DNA of 64,000 nt from positions 98,670,595 to 98,734,594 of the forward strand of contig CM059971.1 of the NCBI GenBank assembly GCA_030490835.1, written 5' to 3'. The position numbers were made by a program, and so were the translations under genes. The notes below the pieces were generated by a model. It was given only the letters and a program-made list of their open reading frames with translations, had not been told where the DNA came from and did no database searches. The DNA comes from Annona cherimola. Taxonomy: Eukaryota; Streptophyta; Magnoliopsida; Magnoliales; Annonaceae. This document shows, piece by piece, positions 1-12,800 of this stretch (position 1 is its first letter; each line of letters starts with the position of its first letter).

Positions 1-725
1 TTCACAAGAATTGAGACCAATGAAACTAAAGTAGATGAATTGACATGACTGAGAGAATTTGCTAGAGTATCTTTTATAAGTTCTTTAGATGAAATCTACT
101 TCGGAAGATGTGGTTGCACAAGTGATCTTCTTTACTTTCGTCATGTTATCAAGGGCAGAAAAAGCGGTAAAGCAATTAACCATAAATGGCATCAAATAAT
201 GGAGGTTAGGATGGATACATTCTGATATCCAAAGTTGAAGCATAATTAAATTATAAGAAATGATGAATTTTATGTAGAAAAGGAGAGCTCGGCGGGTCTA
301 AAACTTTTGCGAAAATTTCGGGAATAGATTATTCCACTAATTGAGAAAATGAGTAAATAATAAGTAAATAATATCTTCAGATGATGCTTAGGGAATAAGC
401 TAAAGTTTAACAATAAGAGAAAGACGTTGGAGAGAGGTTAGAGGGATTGTCCTTGCGAGCAAAAAGGAAAGCCCGAAGCCTTTCTAAAGCTGTTGTGTAG
501 CTTGTATGGATCTCTTCTGTTTGAACAAACACAATCTTCTTAAAGTACAAAGCTCGATGAAGATCTTACCATAGGATCAAGCGCAATCATGGATGAGGTG
601 ATTTACTAGAGTGGGATGTTGACGTAGCCCACCCTTTACACGTCGTTGGGTTAAGAGGGTGGCTAAGTTTGACGAGTTGAGCGATGCAGAGTTAGCAAGG
701 AATGTATGAAGGAGCTAAACCACGT

Positions 726-801
<76 letters not shown>

Positions 802-1214
802 CCCTTCCTAACAATGAACGTACTCTCTTTTTTAAGCATGTAAGAGATGACGAACTAACGTAGTTAATCATTACTCCGAGTGATATGCCCTGGCCTCCGC
901 GGCCATAAGAGGCCCATCCGGGCCTAGGATGTGGTAGAGTCCTTGGGCTCGGCTGAGATGCCTTGGCCTGGGATGATTTATGAATCAGACGCCTTTCTAT
1001 TAATATTGTTTAAAAAAATTGGATGTTTATGGGCATGTCAATGCGTATGATTTTTCGTACCCATGAGTCTGTCCGCACCAAAGTGTTTTATACATGAATG
1101 ATGACGTGACTGGTACACGCAATGAAAGGAAAGGCAGGGAAAGAAACAACCCACCTCATCAAAGATACCAATCTGAGGAGCGTAGAGGGAGTGCAGAACA
1201 GAAAATAAAAGAGA
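1..1214. other. Intergenic DNA upstream of the MATE gene
   Basis: No open frame here resembles a known protein, and stops are frequent in every frame. The only clear structure is the TC microsatellite at 728-794 and a GC-rich patch around 893-975 with short GGCC-rich palindromes. The last few hundred bases should include the promoter and 5' UTR of the MATE gene that starts at 1215, but I could not place a TATA box with confidence. Confidence 0.5.
728..794. repeat. (TC)n microsatellite
   Basis: An uninterrupted TC dinucleotide run of about 67 bp that passes into a T tract at its right end. It lies about 420 bp upstream of the MATE start codon. Confidence 0.95.
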
Positions 1215-2941
1215 ATGGAGGATGTTTCTCCTCCGCCCTCTGCCCCTCTCATGATCTTTGCCATCTTCCCAATCTCGGAACATGATCCTCACCACCACCC
1301 CAAAAGGTGGCCTTCCATGTCAGAGGTTGATAATCATCTACCTTCCTCTCATCAAACAGAATAGCTCATTTTTTTTATTATTACTATTTTTTCTTTTCTT
1401 TTCAGGTGACTGATTCAACTTCATTTTCTCTCATTAATTCGGGTCTTCCTTTTTCTTTTCCAATGTTTTCTTTTAATTAGGTGGTGGAAGAGATCCACAG
1501 CCTCTACAACCTGGCCTTCCCGATGATCATCACCGGTTTGCTGCTGTACGGGAAAGCCGTTGTCTCAATGATCTTCATGGGTAGATTGGGGAAGGATGAT
1601 TTGGCGGGAGGGTCTCTGGCCATTGGCTTCGCAAACATATCTGGCTACTCAGTCCTGTCCGGGCTGGCCATGGGGATGGAAGCCATCTCATCCCAGGCCT
1701 ACGGCGCGGAGCAATGGTCCCTTATGGCCCAGACTCTCCGACGGACGATGCTCATCCTCCTGGCCGCCTGCATCCCGATTGTCGCCTTGTGGCTCAATGT
1801 CCACCCCATCCTCCTCCACTGCGGCCAAGACCATGCAATTGCAGACATCGCATCCACGTACCTCGCCTTCTCCCTCCCCACCCTCTTCATACAATCCTTC
1901 CTCAACCCCCTCAAAATCCACTTCAGGGCTCAGAACATCACAATGCCGCTCATGGCCGCCGCAGCCACTGCGCTGATCTTGCATGCTCCCATCAACTACT
2001 TGCTCGTCTGCTGCATGGGCCTCGGCATTCGCGGCGTCGCTCTGGCAGCCGCATTGACCGACTGCAATCTGCTGGCCGGATTGCTCATCTATCTCAATTT
2101 CTCGGGCCTCCACGGCAAAAAGCCGTCGGGAGGTTGGTCGCTGGAATGCTTCTGCGAGTGGAAGCCGCTGCTGAATTTGGCAATCCCCAGCTGCATTTCG
2201 GTGTGCTTGGAGTGGTGGTGGTACGAGCTGATGGTGGTGTTTTCCGGCCTCCTGGCCAACGCTTCCGATGCCATCGCCGCAACGGGGATTCTCATCCAAA
2301 CCACTTCTCTGGTCTACATCTTCCCATCGGCATTGAGCCTGGCCGTCTCCACCAGGGTCGGGAACGAGCTGGGGGCGAACCGCCCCAACAAAGCTCGGCT
2401 ATCAATGCACGTCGCTCTCTTTTGCGCCTTCTTTACAGGCTTCGTGGCGATGGTTTTCACTGCTACTCTGAGAGACGTATGGGGCCGTGCTTTCACCACG
2501 GACGAGGCGATAATATCGCTCACAGCAACGGCGATGCCGATCGTGGGGCTTTGCGAGCTCGGCAACTGCCCACAGACAACAGGTTGCGGTGTGCTCAGAG
2601 GCAGTGCGCGGCCGTCGCTGGGCGCCAACATAAACCTCGGATCCTTCTACGGTGTTGGCATGCCTATTGCTATGGCCATGGGTTTTGTAATGAATTGGGG
2701 GTTTATGGGTCTGTGGCTGGGCTTGCTTGCAGCTCAGGGAACGTGTGCTTTGGTCATGGTTGTTCTACTGCTGAGAACAGACTGGGAATTGCAAGCGAAA
2801 AGAGCCCAGGAGCTGATGGGCGGCAGGGGAGAAGGTTGTAAAGGGAACATAGAAGATGGGAACGAATCTCCCTCGTACAAAATGATAGACACCGAGGATG
2901 TGGAAATCATTCTACCATTCAAGGTTGTGCAGCCCAACTGA
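1215..2941 (+). CDS. MATE family efflux transporter (DTX48-56-like clade)
   Basis: This encodes a multidrug and toxic compound extrusion carrier, a membrane antiporter with about 12 helices that exports small organic molecules. Two exons are inferred: 1215-1325 and 1481-2941, joined in phase 0 across a 155 nt GT-AG intron, giving 523 residues. Exon 2 is preceded directly by an in-frame TAG that includes the acceptor AG, so it cannot hold its own start. Exon 1 starts with ATG at 1215 and ends in KRWPSMSE, which runs into VVEEIHSLYNLAFPMI; that junction resembles plant MATE N-termini as I know them. Clade features include LAGGSLAIGFANISGYSVLSG near residue 75 and IFPSALSLAVSTRVGNELGA in the second half. 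The hydrophilic C-terminal tail is typical. Coding GC is much higher than in the flanks. The substrate cannot be read from sequence. Confidence 0.9.
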
Positions 2942-4407
2942 TGTTTTTTCACGTTTCTTCTGTCTTTTTGTCTCATTTCCTCCCTTTCCTTTTCCGTTGC
3001 TGTGAGCCTTTAATTTTATTTTTAATTTTATTTTTTTATGGGAAGGAATAACTGCAGTTCTTTCAATTTTACCAAAAAGGACAAGTGACTTTTGATAAGA
3101 CGGAACAGATTCGTCGAGCCGGGCCGAACCTGGCCAGTCTCGACGTAAATCCGATTTGTAGGACTAAAGGAGTCAACGCACACTCCAGCGCTGCTTTGCT
3201 TTCGGTGCACCCAAAAGCCTATCACTCCCGAATTCCCAGTGCGTTCATCGGACATGATTGCTGGAACGTTGGTTGTATGGGCCATTGCTGATCAACCGCA
3301 GAGGTAAGGACCGTAGCATTCCCCCACCCCTCCCTTTTGGCCTTCTTCCATTTGAACGCTCGCGACAAACTTTTGTCTGTATTGAAAATGGCCAACTCGA
3401 ACGATCCAGATCATGTGATCTGTTGGGTGCACTTGCTTTTTCAGTACAGTACAGAGTTTTGGCACATAGACCCAGAGAGAGAGCGAGAGAGAGAGTTTCC
3501 AACTGGACTTCATCCTAACGAAGCATTCGCCCAACCCAGAATCCAGATGAGGAACGCTACTTTTCTGATAATCTCAAGTGACTTCTCGGGTATGTTATTT
3601 GGAGTGCGCGCACATGCTACCAATACATGCAGATATCAGCAAAGCACGAAATGATATTTTAATAAAATAGTTATTAAATAAACACAAAAAAGGATTAAAA
3701 TACAAAAAATAAAGACAAAGTAATCGGTGAGGGTAAGAGACGTCGGGTGTCGGTTACCCCTGGGTTTGTGCTTTGAGACGATTAACCTAGGGAAAGGAAG
3801 GGGACAAGTATGGAAAAAGAAAGTCTCAGAGGAGTAGGCCTTTCAAAATACGGGAAAAACAGTGAAATGATGATTACAGCATGCCCTTTGAATGGGATAG
3901 TTACTCTCTAAAGAAGCCATTTCAGTAAGATTATTAGACGTGGATAAAATATCATGTCAATCCAAAAAAAACAATCAGCACATCTCAAATACGTCAAAAC
4001 AAACAGCAGTACGACCACTGGAGGAAGTATAGCATAAGATCTAGCTACTGTATGACTTTTGGGTGACTCCATTATAAATATTGTTAGTTCATCTACATCA
4101 GCTGTTTTTATTTTTCATTTATGCCAATAATTTTTAAAATATTTTTATCCATGTTAACATGTTTAGCCTACGTCTAATAATCATGAAATACTCTCTTAGT
4201 CTCCATGACTTATTGAATATATGAAATAATATAAATATACTAAAATAAAAAATTACATAGTACATATGATATATTAAATAAAAATTGTATTATATAAAAA
4301 TCAAATTATTATATTTAATTTGAGAAACATCTATGAATTTTTTAAATATTTTCTTGTATTTTTCTATTATAATTTAAGAACATTGCATAGTACATATGGT
4401 ATACTAA
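2942..4407. other. MATE 3' flank and AT-rich intergenic DNA
   Basis: The first few hundred bases are likely the 3' UTR of the MATE gene. A short purine run (GA-rich) lies at about 3473-3494. From about 3650 the sequence becomes strongly AT-rich with no coding potential that I recognise. Confidence 0.4.
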
Positions 4408-4698
4408 GGGTGTGTTTGGTTGGAGGTAAAACTTTTAATGAAAAGTTTTTGGAGCAGAAGTTGTCAAATCAATAGAAAGTGATGTGATATAATAGGAGTA
4501 ATGATGAGGAGTAAAAAGAATAAAGTTAAAATAGATAGGTTAGTTGTATGGGTAGTTGTGTAGAAATGATTGAAAAGTAGGGTAGTTTGTATAGAAAAAT
4601 GTGAAAAAATAATTAAAAAATAGAGTAATTATGGAGAGTGAAAAGTTTTAAATTGAAAAGTTTTAGTTGACACTTTTTTACCCTAAACAAACGCACCC
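4408..4698 (+). mobile_element. Tourist-like MITE, copy A
   Basis: This 291 bp element begins GGGTGTGTTTGG and ends with the near-inverse CAAACGCACCC. It is flanked on both sides by TAA, the 3 bp target duplication expected of PIF/Harbinger (Tourist) elements. Its interior (GATGTGATAT, AAATAGATAGGTTAG, GTGTAGAAATGATTGAAAAG and similar blocks) recurs at 16026, 29111, 37621, 39156 and 47894. It has no coding capacity. Confidence 0.85.
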
Positions 4699-4717
4699 TA
4701 AATAAAGAATGAATTTT

Positions 4718-4970
4718 GATATAATACACTCGGGTCTACTTAACTTTAGTCGGTACACCTGGTGCAAAAACTTATTTTTTTAAAAAAATTATACAATTAT
4801 TAATTTAAGTGTATTTATCATGTGTATCAAATTTTACCATTTTTTCAGATTTGTAAATATTTTTTGAATTTTTTAAAATCAATAGCATTTTTTGTAATTT
4901 TATATTAAAGACACCTAAGTGCACCAAGACTAAGTGCACCTGAGTGCAAACTATAATGCCTGGATAAAAA
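4718..4970. mobile_element. Foldback (Mutator-like) MITE, copy 1
   Basis: The ends are inverted copies of each other: CACTCGGGTCTACTTAAC on the left pairs with GTGCACCTGAGTGC on the right. The interior has the block GTGTATTTATCATGTGTATC followed by TTTTACCATTTTT, which is shared with four other foldback elements in this window. No clean target duplication was found, so the boundaries are approximate. It lies only about 20 bp from the Tourist-like copy at 4408-4698. Confidence 0.6.
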
Positions 4971-7900
4971 TGGTATTATGCAGTATATTTAATTTGAGAA
5001 ACACTGAAGAATATTTTTTATTTTCTTGTATTTTTCTATTATAATTTTAGGATATTCGAATTTTAATAATATTTTGAGAAAATTTTATAATATATAAAAT
5101 TTGAAAGATATCGTATTTATTTAATCGTTTTGAATATTTCCAAAAATTAATATTTTACATTTTTGTTATATTTCCCATTATTTTAAAATATATCTTAGAC
5201 AAATATAATTTTATTTACGAGGCCTATTCTTTATTTATACTACTTTCTTATAATGATATATATGTTATATGCTTTATATTATATATTATGTAATAATTTT
5301 TACTTCAATATATTTATATTATTATATATTTTTTAAAAAAAAAAAAAGTCATAAAAAGCATGCTCTCCTGGAAAGTCTCCCCCACAGTGGTATATTTAAC
5401 CATCCTTCGATGGAAGCTAACCGCATTAATATGGATGTAAAACATAATAAAATAGTCGACATAAATGAAAAAAATAAAAGAAAGAACGACATAGCAGCAA
5501 ATATTTTACTTTTCAGTTAGTATGGATGCAAATAACCCTTGAAAATATTAAATATGAGAATGAATTTCAACGCAATCAATAAATAAAATTCTAAAAACGT
5601 AATCGAACTTCCCTCTGGATTGAGCTCTCACTACATTGAGATTAGACAGGCAAACAAGATTTTTTGTTTCAAACTATGTTCAACAAATTCATGCAACATT
5701 TTAGTGCAACTGTGCAAGTGCGCATATGAGGGAGAAGAAGCTTCGACTTTGTTCTGCAACATAATCAGATGATCACTAGGGATGAGACGGAGAAAATATG
5801 TGGAACGCAAACCTAACTACACTTCTCATATTGTTATAATCATCATCTCTCAGTGTCAGACAATTTGCGCACTGGGCAAAATCAGATGAGCATTGAAAGG
5901 AAAAATAAAAATCTGGTCCGGGTTGCCCACGGACACGGAGCATGGGACACGTGACAACCAAGATGCGAATTTAGTTATGGGTTTTTCTAAAAGAAGGAAG
6001 CACATGGTGCCACGGAGCCAGATAACAAGAAATTTGTGTGCTTGTGGTTAGCATCGAGCATTTTTCACACAAGAGAATCCACTAGATGAGACGATGCCAC
6101 GCATAAGAAAAGAGCAGCCATTGGATGTCTGAACCAAGTTCTCTGGGACTAAGGATTTCCTTAAAAGTAATGGTTAGTCTCTACAAATGGTCCATCCACA
6201 CATGGAGAATCGGATATCAATACCTGCGCTGACCATATCCAATAATATCTAGCATGATCTGTGGTGGAGGATCTCACACAGTAGGGGCAGTGTCTTACAT
6301 GACAAAAAAACACCAATAATTCAGGTATCATGATCAGTTTGCAATCTCCTCCAAGAATATATAATTTAACATCAAAAGGCTAAAACAACAGAAACAAACA
6401 AAAAGTAGTGTAGCGTACATCCATGCGCATGATAGCAGAATTAATTAGCAATTTTCCTTTATGAATTTATATTTGTAATATTGAAAAAATCTATATTGAT
6501 AACAACCTCAAAAAGGCAGCATAACGTACATGCACATGCATGCATACGGTCTCGAAAAGAATTTAGTCCATCTCCTCTTGCCGCTTCTCAAATTGCTGTT
6601 AAATCAGAAATATCTTTCCTTATCTCTTGCTCGACTTTCCAATCCTCCCTTGCTAAACCTGGCAACTGACCTGACCCCAAGGGGCCTGCGAGCTGGTCCC
6701 TCTTTAAGGTCCTCGAAATCAACAACTAAAGATGGGCGTTACCTTGTTACTATCATTGGCCATCCCCATCAGCATCATTTACAGCCTGTTTCTGTATTTT
6801 TATTTTTATTATTATTATTTTGTTGATTCATAGCTTTGAACATGCCATCATGCTGGAAGTCATAGTAACTCAATTTCAATTGACCCACGTAGCTTCCAGG
6901 GGAAAGGAATTTAACTTTTTCACCCAGCTAGAATGTAAAGAACCTTTCTGCCACTAAAATAGATAATCCTGTTTATCAAGGTTAACAATACACCACAAGT
7001 GCTCTACAGCCTTCTTTCCAATTCATTCATCGTGTTTTATCATACCCAAGCATCTTGAATCCATGGGTACAACATTCACACATAAAAGGGAATAAAGTTT
7101 TGTATCAACTAGTATGGCCACCTGCAGCTGCCAACCATCGTTAGTTGTTTTAGGTGCTTCCTTTTTTGCAGGCCACTGTGCAGTTTCAACAGTGTAAAAT
7201 AAAGAATTCAAGAACTGATACGAATGCTCCCATCAGTTCCTGCGAATATATATTTTTCAAGCTAAACATCTTTGCCCAGTTCCCATATGCGCCTAGCCCA
7301 TTATATCCAGCACCAAGAGGAAGTCTGTACCTTCTATCAAAGAAAAAAAAAAAAAAAAAAAAAGAGGGAAGTCTGTACCAGAGAAATTTTTTCGCACCTC
7401 CACCCACCAGAGGCCACTCCACACACCAGAGCAAACAGTCCTTGTTTTAGGTATCAGGCATGTCCAATACTAGAGGTGCCACACAATTATTTGAAACAGC
7501 TGATTTGGGGAAACCATGTCATGGACTGCCTCATCTGTAATGCTTCCAATTTCTTATTCTAATTCATTTGCCTATTCAAATGCGAACGACAGTGACCACT
7601 TCAACTTCTGTGATACCTATAGTCTAGATGGTCTAGAAAATTGCCAGAAATGTAATCACACTCGGTAGAAATAAAGGTTATAAATCCTACTCCATGTCTT
7701 TGTCAACATCACCTAATCAAGAATATTGTTACAGCTGTGCCTAAACAGTCCCCTCCCAACACAACAAGATCCAACAAACAGACACCATCCTTTTCTGCCC
7801 AACCCACTCCTTATGAGATTCCACCACTCAACTTATTTCCATTCCAGGCCTGGATATACATTGCATATGGTCATGCATGTCAATCATCCTAATCACCATC

Positions 7901-8144
7901 ATCATCAACCTTTTGTCCAACAAAATAAGCCAGCTATGCGAACATATCTTACCATCTGCATTACAAACGGTATCTCTCTCTAATACGCCAGAAATCATGC
8001 TAATACAGCCTGTCTGCCTAGAAAAGTAAAAACAAGTATCCTTGTTGTTCGTTAAAAAAGAGAGAAAAAAATGGAAAAATAAGAATTCAATCGCATGTTT
8101 CTAATTGTATGGAAATGATGAAATTCAAAACGGTCAATATTTAC
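4971..8144. other. AT-rich intergenic stretch with no recognised gene
   Basis: No gene was recognised in this 3.2 kb. A 24 bp A tract lies at about 7341-7364. A minus-strand patch near 6630-6740 keeps a frame open for about 40 codons, but it matches no family I know and has no supported splice sites. Part of the region could belong to transcripts of neighbouring genes. Confidence 0.4.
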
Positions 8145-8362
8145 TAGCAGCCGAAAAAATAAATTTTATTTTTTGTTTTTTAATGAATATGCAAGCCCCA
8201 CACAGATCTCCCTTCCTATGCCCATTTTATTAATTTTCAAAAAATCAAAATAAAAGACTAAACAAATAAAAAATGTCAAATTTCACATCAAGAAAGATCT
8301 ATGTGGGGCCTGCATATTTATTAAAAAACGAAAATAATAAAAAATATTTTTCAGGCGCCTGT
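8145..8362. mobile_element. Small foldback element (MITE-like)
   Basis: Two arms of about 65-75 bp are inverted copies. The left arm reads TTTTTTAATGAATATGCAAG then CCCCACACAGATCT. The complement of the right arm reads TTTTTTAATAAATATGCAGG then CCCCACATAGATCT. A spacer of about 70 bp separates them. No target duplication was resolved. It does not resemble the other MITE families in the window. Confidence 0.65.
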
Positions 8363-9124
8363 GTTGTGTCTGCAATGTGGGCAGCCACGCAGGATCACCA
8401 ATGATTCAAAAAACAACGTTCTAAGAGAGCCAAGCTGCATGAGGAAGTTTTGAATCTCCAAATAACACAGAAAAAAGCTATCCTACTTTTCTGATTCTAA
8501 TGATCATTATTGCTGTGGTTCCCAGGAAGATTTGAGAAGCAAGTCATCCAGTGATTAAGGCTAGAACAAAAGCATGGAACAATCTATCAGAAATGCTTAC
8601 AGGCATCTACTTAAATCTTAGTCTTTGCAAAAGATAGCAAAAAGATATGGAATGAAACTGTGTTCCTGGAAAAGAAACATGATCATCAAACTGAAAGAAG
8701 AGAAAATTTCCTTGTGCCATAAAAACTAATCTTTCCGGATTTAACTCTGGGTAGATTTGTAAAACATTAATTATCCAGATTTCTATACACGAAGAGGAGA
8801 TGAGAGCAATAGACAAGTAAAAACAGGTATATTTTCTGGGTGCTTAGGCTGCTTAGAACAACATTGTTGTCCTTTCTCTTGGAAAAAGAATCACATGCAT
8901 CGATGAACAAGTAAGCTGCGCAACCCTTTCATGCATCTCTATGACAATATTTTAGGATGATTATTATTTTCTTTTGCATAATGTCCAACTGTTTGATAAA
9001 CATAACATGAATAAGCAGATTGGACTTTTATCCACAGTGCCCTTCTTGGCCTATAAGACATTGGTTGCTTTTAGAGACATCAGTTTACATCCTATAAGTC
9101 CATCATGTTTATGAAAAGTCAACT
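8363..9124. other. Intergenic DNA without recognised features
   Basis: No coding frame, RNA gene or repeat was recognised. It lies downstream of the minus-strand helicase-like gene, beyond where its 3' UTR would be expected to end. Confidence 0.35.
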
Positions 9125-9166
9125 GTGTGGGTGTTGGTGGGGGGTGGGGTGGGTCGGGGGTTGGGG
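9125..9166 (+). other. G-rich tract with G-quadruplex potential
   Basis: About 42 bases of the plus strand consist of G runs of three to six separated by one to four bases. The pattern contains four or more G tracts with short loops, which fits the usual G-quadruplex rule. It lies about 720 bp downstream of the stop codon of the minus-strand helicase-like gene. Confidence 0.7.
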
Positions 9167-9181
9167 GGTGAAGATAGAGAG

Positions 9182-9319
9182 AGACCCCCGAGAAGATGCA
9201 ATCAAGTTGAACAAGCAAGTTCAAAACAGCAAACAAGAAGATCAAAGGCCAGACCCATGAGAAGATGTCATCAAGTCAAACAAGTGAGATTGAAACAGCA
9301 AACAAGAAGATTAAGTTAC
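9182..9319. repeat. Two-copy tandem repeat, period 69 bp
   Basis: The blocks beginning AGACCC at 9182 and 9251 share GAGAAGATG, ATCAAGT, AACAAG and AACAGCAAACAAGAAGAT in the same order, with scattered substitutions. The repeat directly follows the G-rich tract. Confidence 0.8.
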
Positions 9320-9882
9320 TGGAACTTAGATCTGCATGTAAGACTGATGTCTGCACGTGTGCCACATTTAGGTTTCATCAACTCGGCAGCAGAACGGCTG
9401 TCGATATGTTAGCGCTACAGTTGCCGGACAAGTAATGCTCAGAGAATGTACCGGTTTGGTTAGGCTTTTCTCCGCGACATATTCAAGACAGGATAGGAAA
9501 GAAAGGGTGTTACAAACAGCGTGTAGCTAATTAGCTTCAAGACTGAAATTGGTTTAGAAAAGAAGAATATCTTTAGATATACAGTACAAACTATCAACAA
9601 ACAAACACAGCTTCAAGTCAAAGTTACTAGGGAAAGACAACAGACTTCTTGAATAGTTTATATGACTATTTCACGTACAGGTAAACAATTAAATCCATAT
9701 TCATCAAGGAAGAGGGGCAAAACTTACAACTTCATCTAAATCTTTCAAAGAAGAAAAAACATAACATTAAAAGGTCACCAATGAAGGTAGTTCATGTTAC
9801 AATCACAGCTGTTGGTAGTAAAGGAATCACAAGCAGCCTGAGGATAATTGGAGTATTCGACATCTCAACCCCAAAGCCATGT

Positions 9883-12800
9883 TCATAAAATCTCAGAAAT
9901 CTGCATAGAAAGAATCATACAAGCTTGTCAACTCTATAGATAAGGAAGTAAACAACAAGCAAAGAACTCACATTTACGGGCATCTCTTCAATCATGAGGC
10001 AGCTTCCTTCTTCAATGGCTTTCAAGTTCACTACTTCACCTCCGACAACCATGTTGATCACAATTCCATCTGCATATATTAATAGCTCAATCAACTAAAT
10101 CTCAGGAGTCTTAAACAGTGAATCACTTGTTCTTAGGCAGAAAAGGAAACCTGCTGCTAGACAAGTTGAGATCCGCCTCAAGTATGTTTCCTGTGAGAAC
10201 CAATGGAATCATGAAAATGACGCACATGCTTCCATGCCAGGACAAATTAAAATTTAAAGGAACACCCCCACTAAAGCAAACTTTAAAGGAAACAATTTTC
10301 ATTCAGAACCTTTTACCTGATGAAGTACCCATTCTCAACATGTCTTTGAGTAACACGTCATAAAACAATACCTTTGGATAACTGAAATATCTATGTGGTG
10401 ACCTAGAGACTTGATTTTTGAGGCAAGGTTTACCAATGTGCAACAACTGAGCAGACCCTAGACACCCTACTGGCATATACATGTCCATGCCTCCAATAAC
10501 ACAACCAGCTTATATAAAATAAGTAACCTGAACCATGAAAAGTTCATCTCATTCTAAAAAGTCTTGCTGAAATTTGACTCTTGGACCTTTTACTCAAATT
10601 TAGCAATGGATCAAGCAACCACGTGTTGCTCCTTTCTACTTCAACTTAATCCCCAGAAGGGATGCAGTATCTGCACACACATGAAGGTGAAATCCCAAAT
10701 AGAACAATCAATATAGATCACAGAGGAATATGTGCACCTTCCTTGTTGGTAATTCATAATTTATCAAAACACGAGCTGAGATAGGAGCCTCTCCTGATCC
10801 AAGAAATGGCAAGCAGGCATCTGTTGCAACAACAACATGGGACTTGTCCCCTTGGATTACAGTTTCATGTCCTTCCTGAGGTTGAACATTAATGTTTTGG
10901 CTCCATTCTAATGTCACTTGTCGGAACTTCTCTAGTATAGATGCACGCTCAGCTTCTGGCAGGTCGCTATACTGCAATGGTAAAAAATTCACAAGCTGTT
11001 ATACAATCAAGGTCCAAATTGCCACAGAAAAAGTTATCAGAAACAAACCGATCTATGCTTTGAATGTATCATCATTAAAATTGTTCTTCCTTAGTTCTAC
11101 TTTGAGGTTCTAACAAAATAGGAAATTCACTGACGGTTCCTAGGATCAAAGCTTGAGAGGAGACACAAGATCATCATCTTCATTATTATTATTATTGTAG
11201 GATAATGACTTTACAATTCTATCATTCTTGAGCAGCTTGCAGAAGTTGAACAACAGGATGTTGACATCAACTTCTCTTTTTCCAGGGAACCAGCAAATCC
11301 AATGCTATTAGCAGGAGCAATGCACGTAGGAAAATTTTCCATTCAGAATTAATTTAGAGAAGTTGTGCTTTTCTCCTAGATTAGCAACATCTCATCCTCA
11401 TCTAAACCATATCTGACAGCATGAAAGTAAAACTACTCAGAGTCGCATGGGACAACACAAATTCATATTTGTATAGACATGCCAGCCTCAAAAATCTAAA
11501 ACGTGGCTTTGATGCCAACAGCTTTTTGCTCCAATCTGTCTAGCATAAGTAGAATAAGGTTGTTGACCCAGCAACCAGCAACAGAGGGAACTTCACAAAA
11601 AACCTCCAAATAAAGTTTGCCACAAACTACATGATTGATAATCTGTTTTGCAGAAGCCTAGCAAGGACAAAAGCAGTGAGAATTGGAAATTGGGATCCCA
11701 CAAAAACAGTAGTAACAGTTATATGGCACACATGCCAATAAAGAAACATGAGATATTTGTGTCATCCATCAGGTTCACCAGTGCTCAGAGCTAAAGGTCA
11801 CCCATGATAACTCATCAATTTTGACAACAGAGTGATTCTCAAACTGAACACCTGCAAACATACATTTTACCTGCCCAGTTTTTTATTCTATGTTCCAGTT
11901 GTATATGACTGTGTGCACAATCCTTTTCATAGCAGTACAAGTTGAATGGGCAAGGTGCTTGGTACGCATGTCAGAATATACCCAACGACCATTCTCCGGT
12001 GGAAAAAAAAAAAAAAAAAATGTTAACCAGACAAATCCCACTGCTAATAGCCCAAATCGAAGACTGAGAAAGAAACGGACATTTCAACATCTAGATTTGT
12101 GAGATCCGCTATACAAGACTATACAGATAAGAGTTTATCACCACCATGTTACTCTGAGCAGAAGATGAACAGTCACAGGGAGACAATTCCCATTACCAAT
12201 ACATGGGAGTATTTGTTTTACCAAAAGGGAAAAAAAAAAAAAAAAAAAGTTGCTTTTCTGTAAAATCAGCCAGAATTTCCGCGGTGCGTTATCAAAACAT
12301 GCATAATGGATGTGTTCAACAAGATACCAGGGCCTTGGAGGAAATAAAGGAAAGGGCGGAGACAGTGCTCCACAGAGAATCAAGCTCGTCCCGTGAGCTA
12401 CAGCAGAGGACAATTGGCAGGGGGGTTCGCCGACCCAACACGCCTAAGAGATCTACCAATGTTTCCTGCAAAATTGCAAAGAGAAATAGCTAAAACTAAA
12501 AGCAATGAGCATTTGAACTAGCCCGAATTATGCCGTTTTTAACAGCTCATCGTTTGGACATTGACCCATGCACCACCGCTATAGGATTTTCGCAGTCAAA
12601 TTCCTGACCCTTGGCTGAGTAGCCTAGAAAACGACGATCACAGCAGCTATCCAGCAAAGGACTTCGAAAATCTTACGCCTGTGTTGTGCTCTTCCAATAA
12701 TGTAGAGTTTTTAGGCAATCCTCAGCCAACCCCACGAGTTAAGAAGTTCAGAATTGGAAGCCATCGAAAAGAGCAAGCAAAATAAAATAAGACGGGTGCA

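Noticed and set aside
1094..1285. Open frame of 63 codons just upstream of the MATE gene
   Set aside because: It is in a different frame from MATE exon 1, has biased low-complexity content and no recognisable family. It overlaps the leader and exon 1.
1714..2841. Long alternative-frame ORF over the MATE exon
   Set aside because: It is a shadow of a GC-rich coding exon. The overlapping frame encodes the recognisable MATE protein, whereas this one is Pro/Arg/His-rich nonsense.
6630..6740. Minus-strand frame of about 40 codons beginning VVDFEDLKEGPARRPLGV
   Set aside because: It looks mildly protein-like, but no family match, start codon or consistent splice sites could be found.
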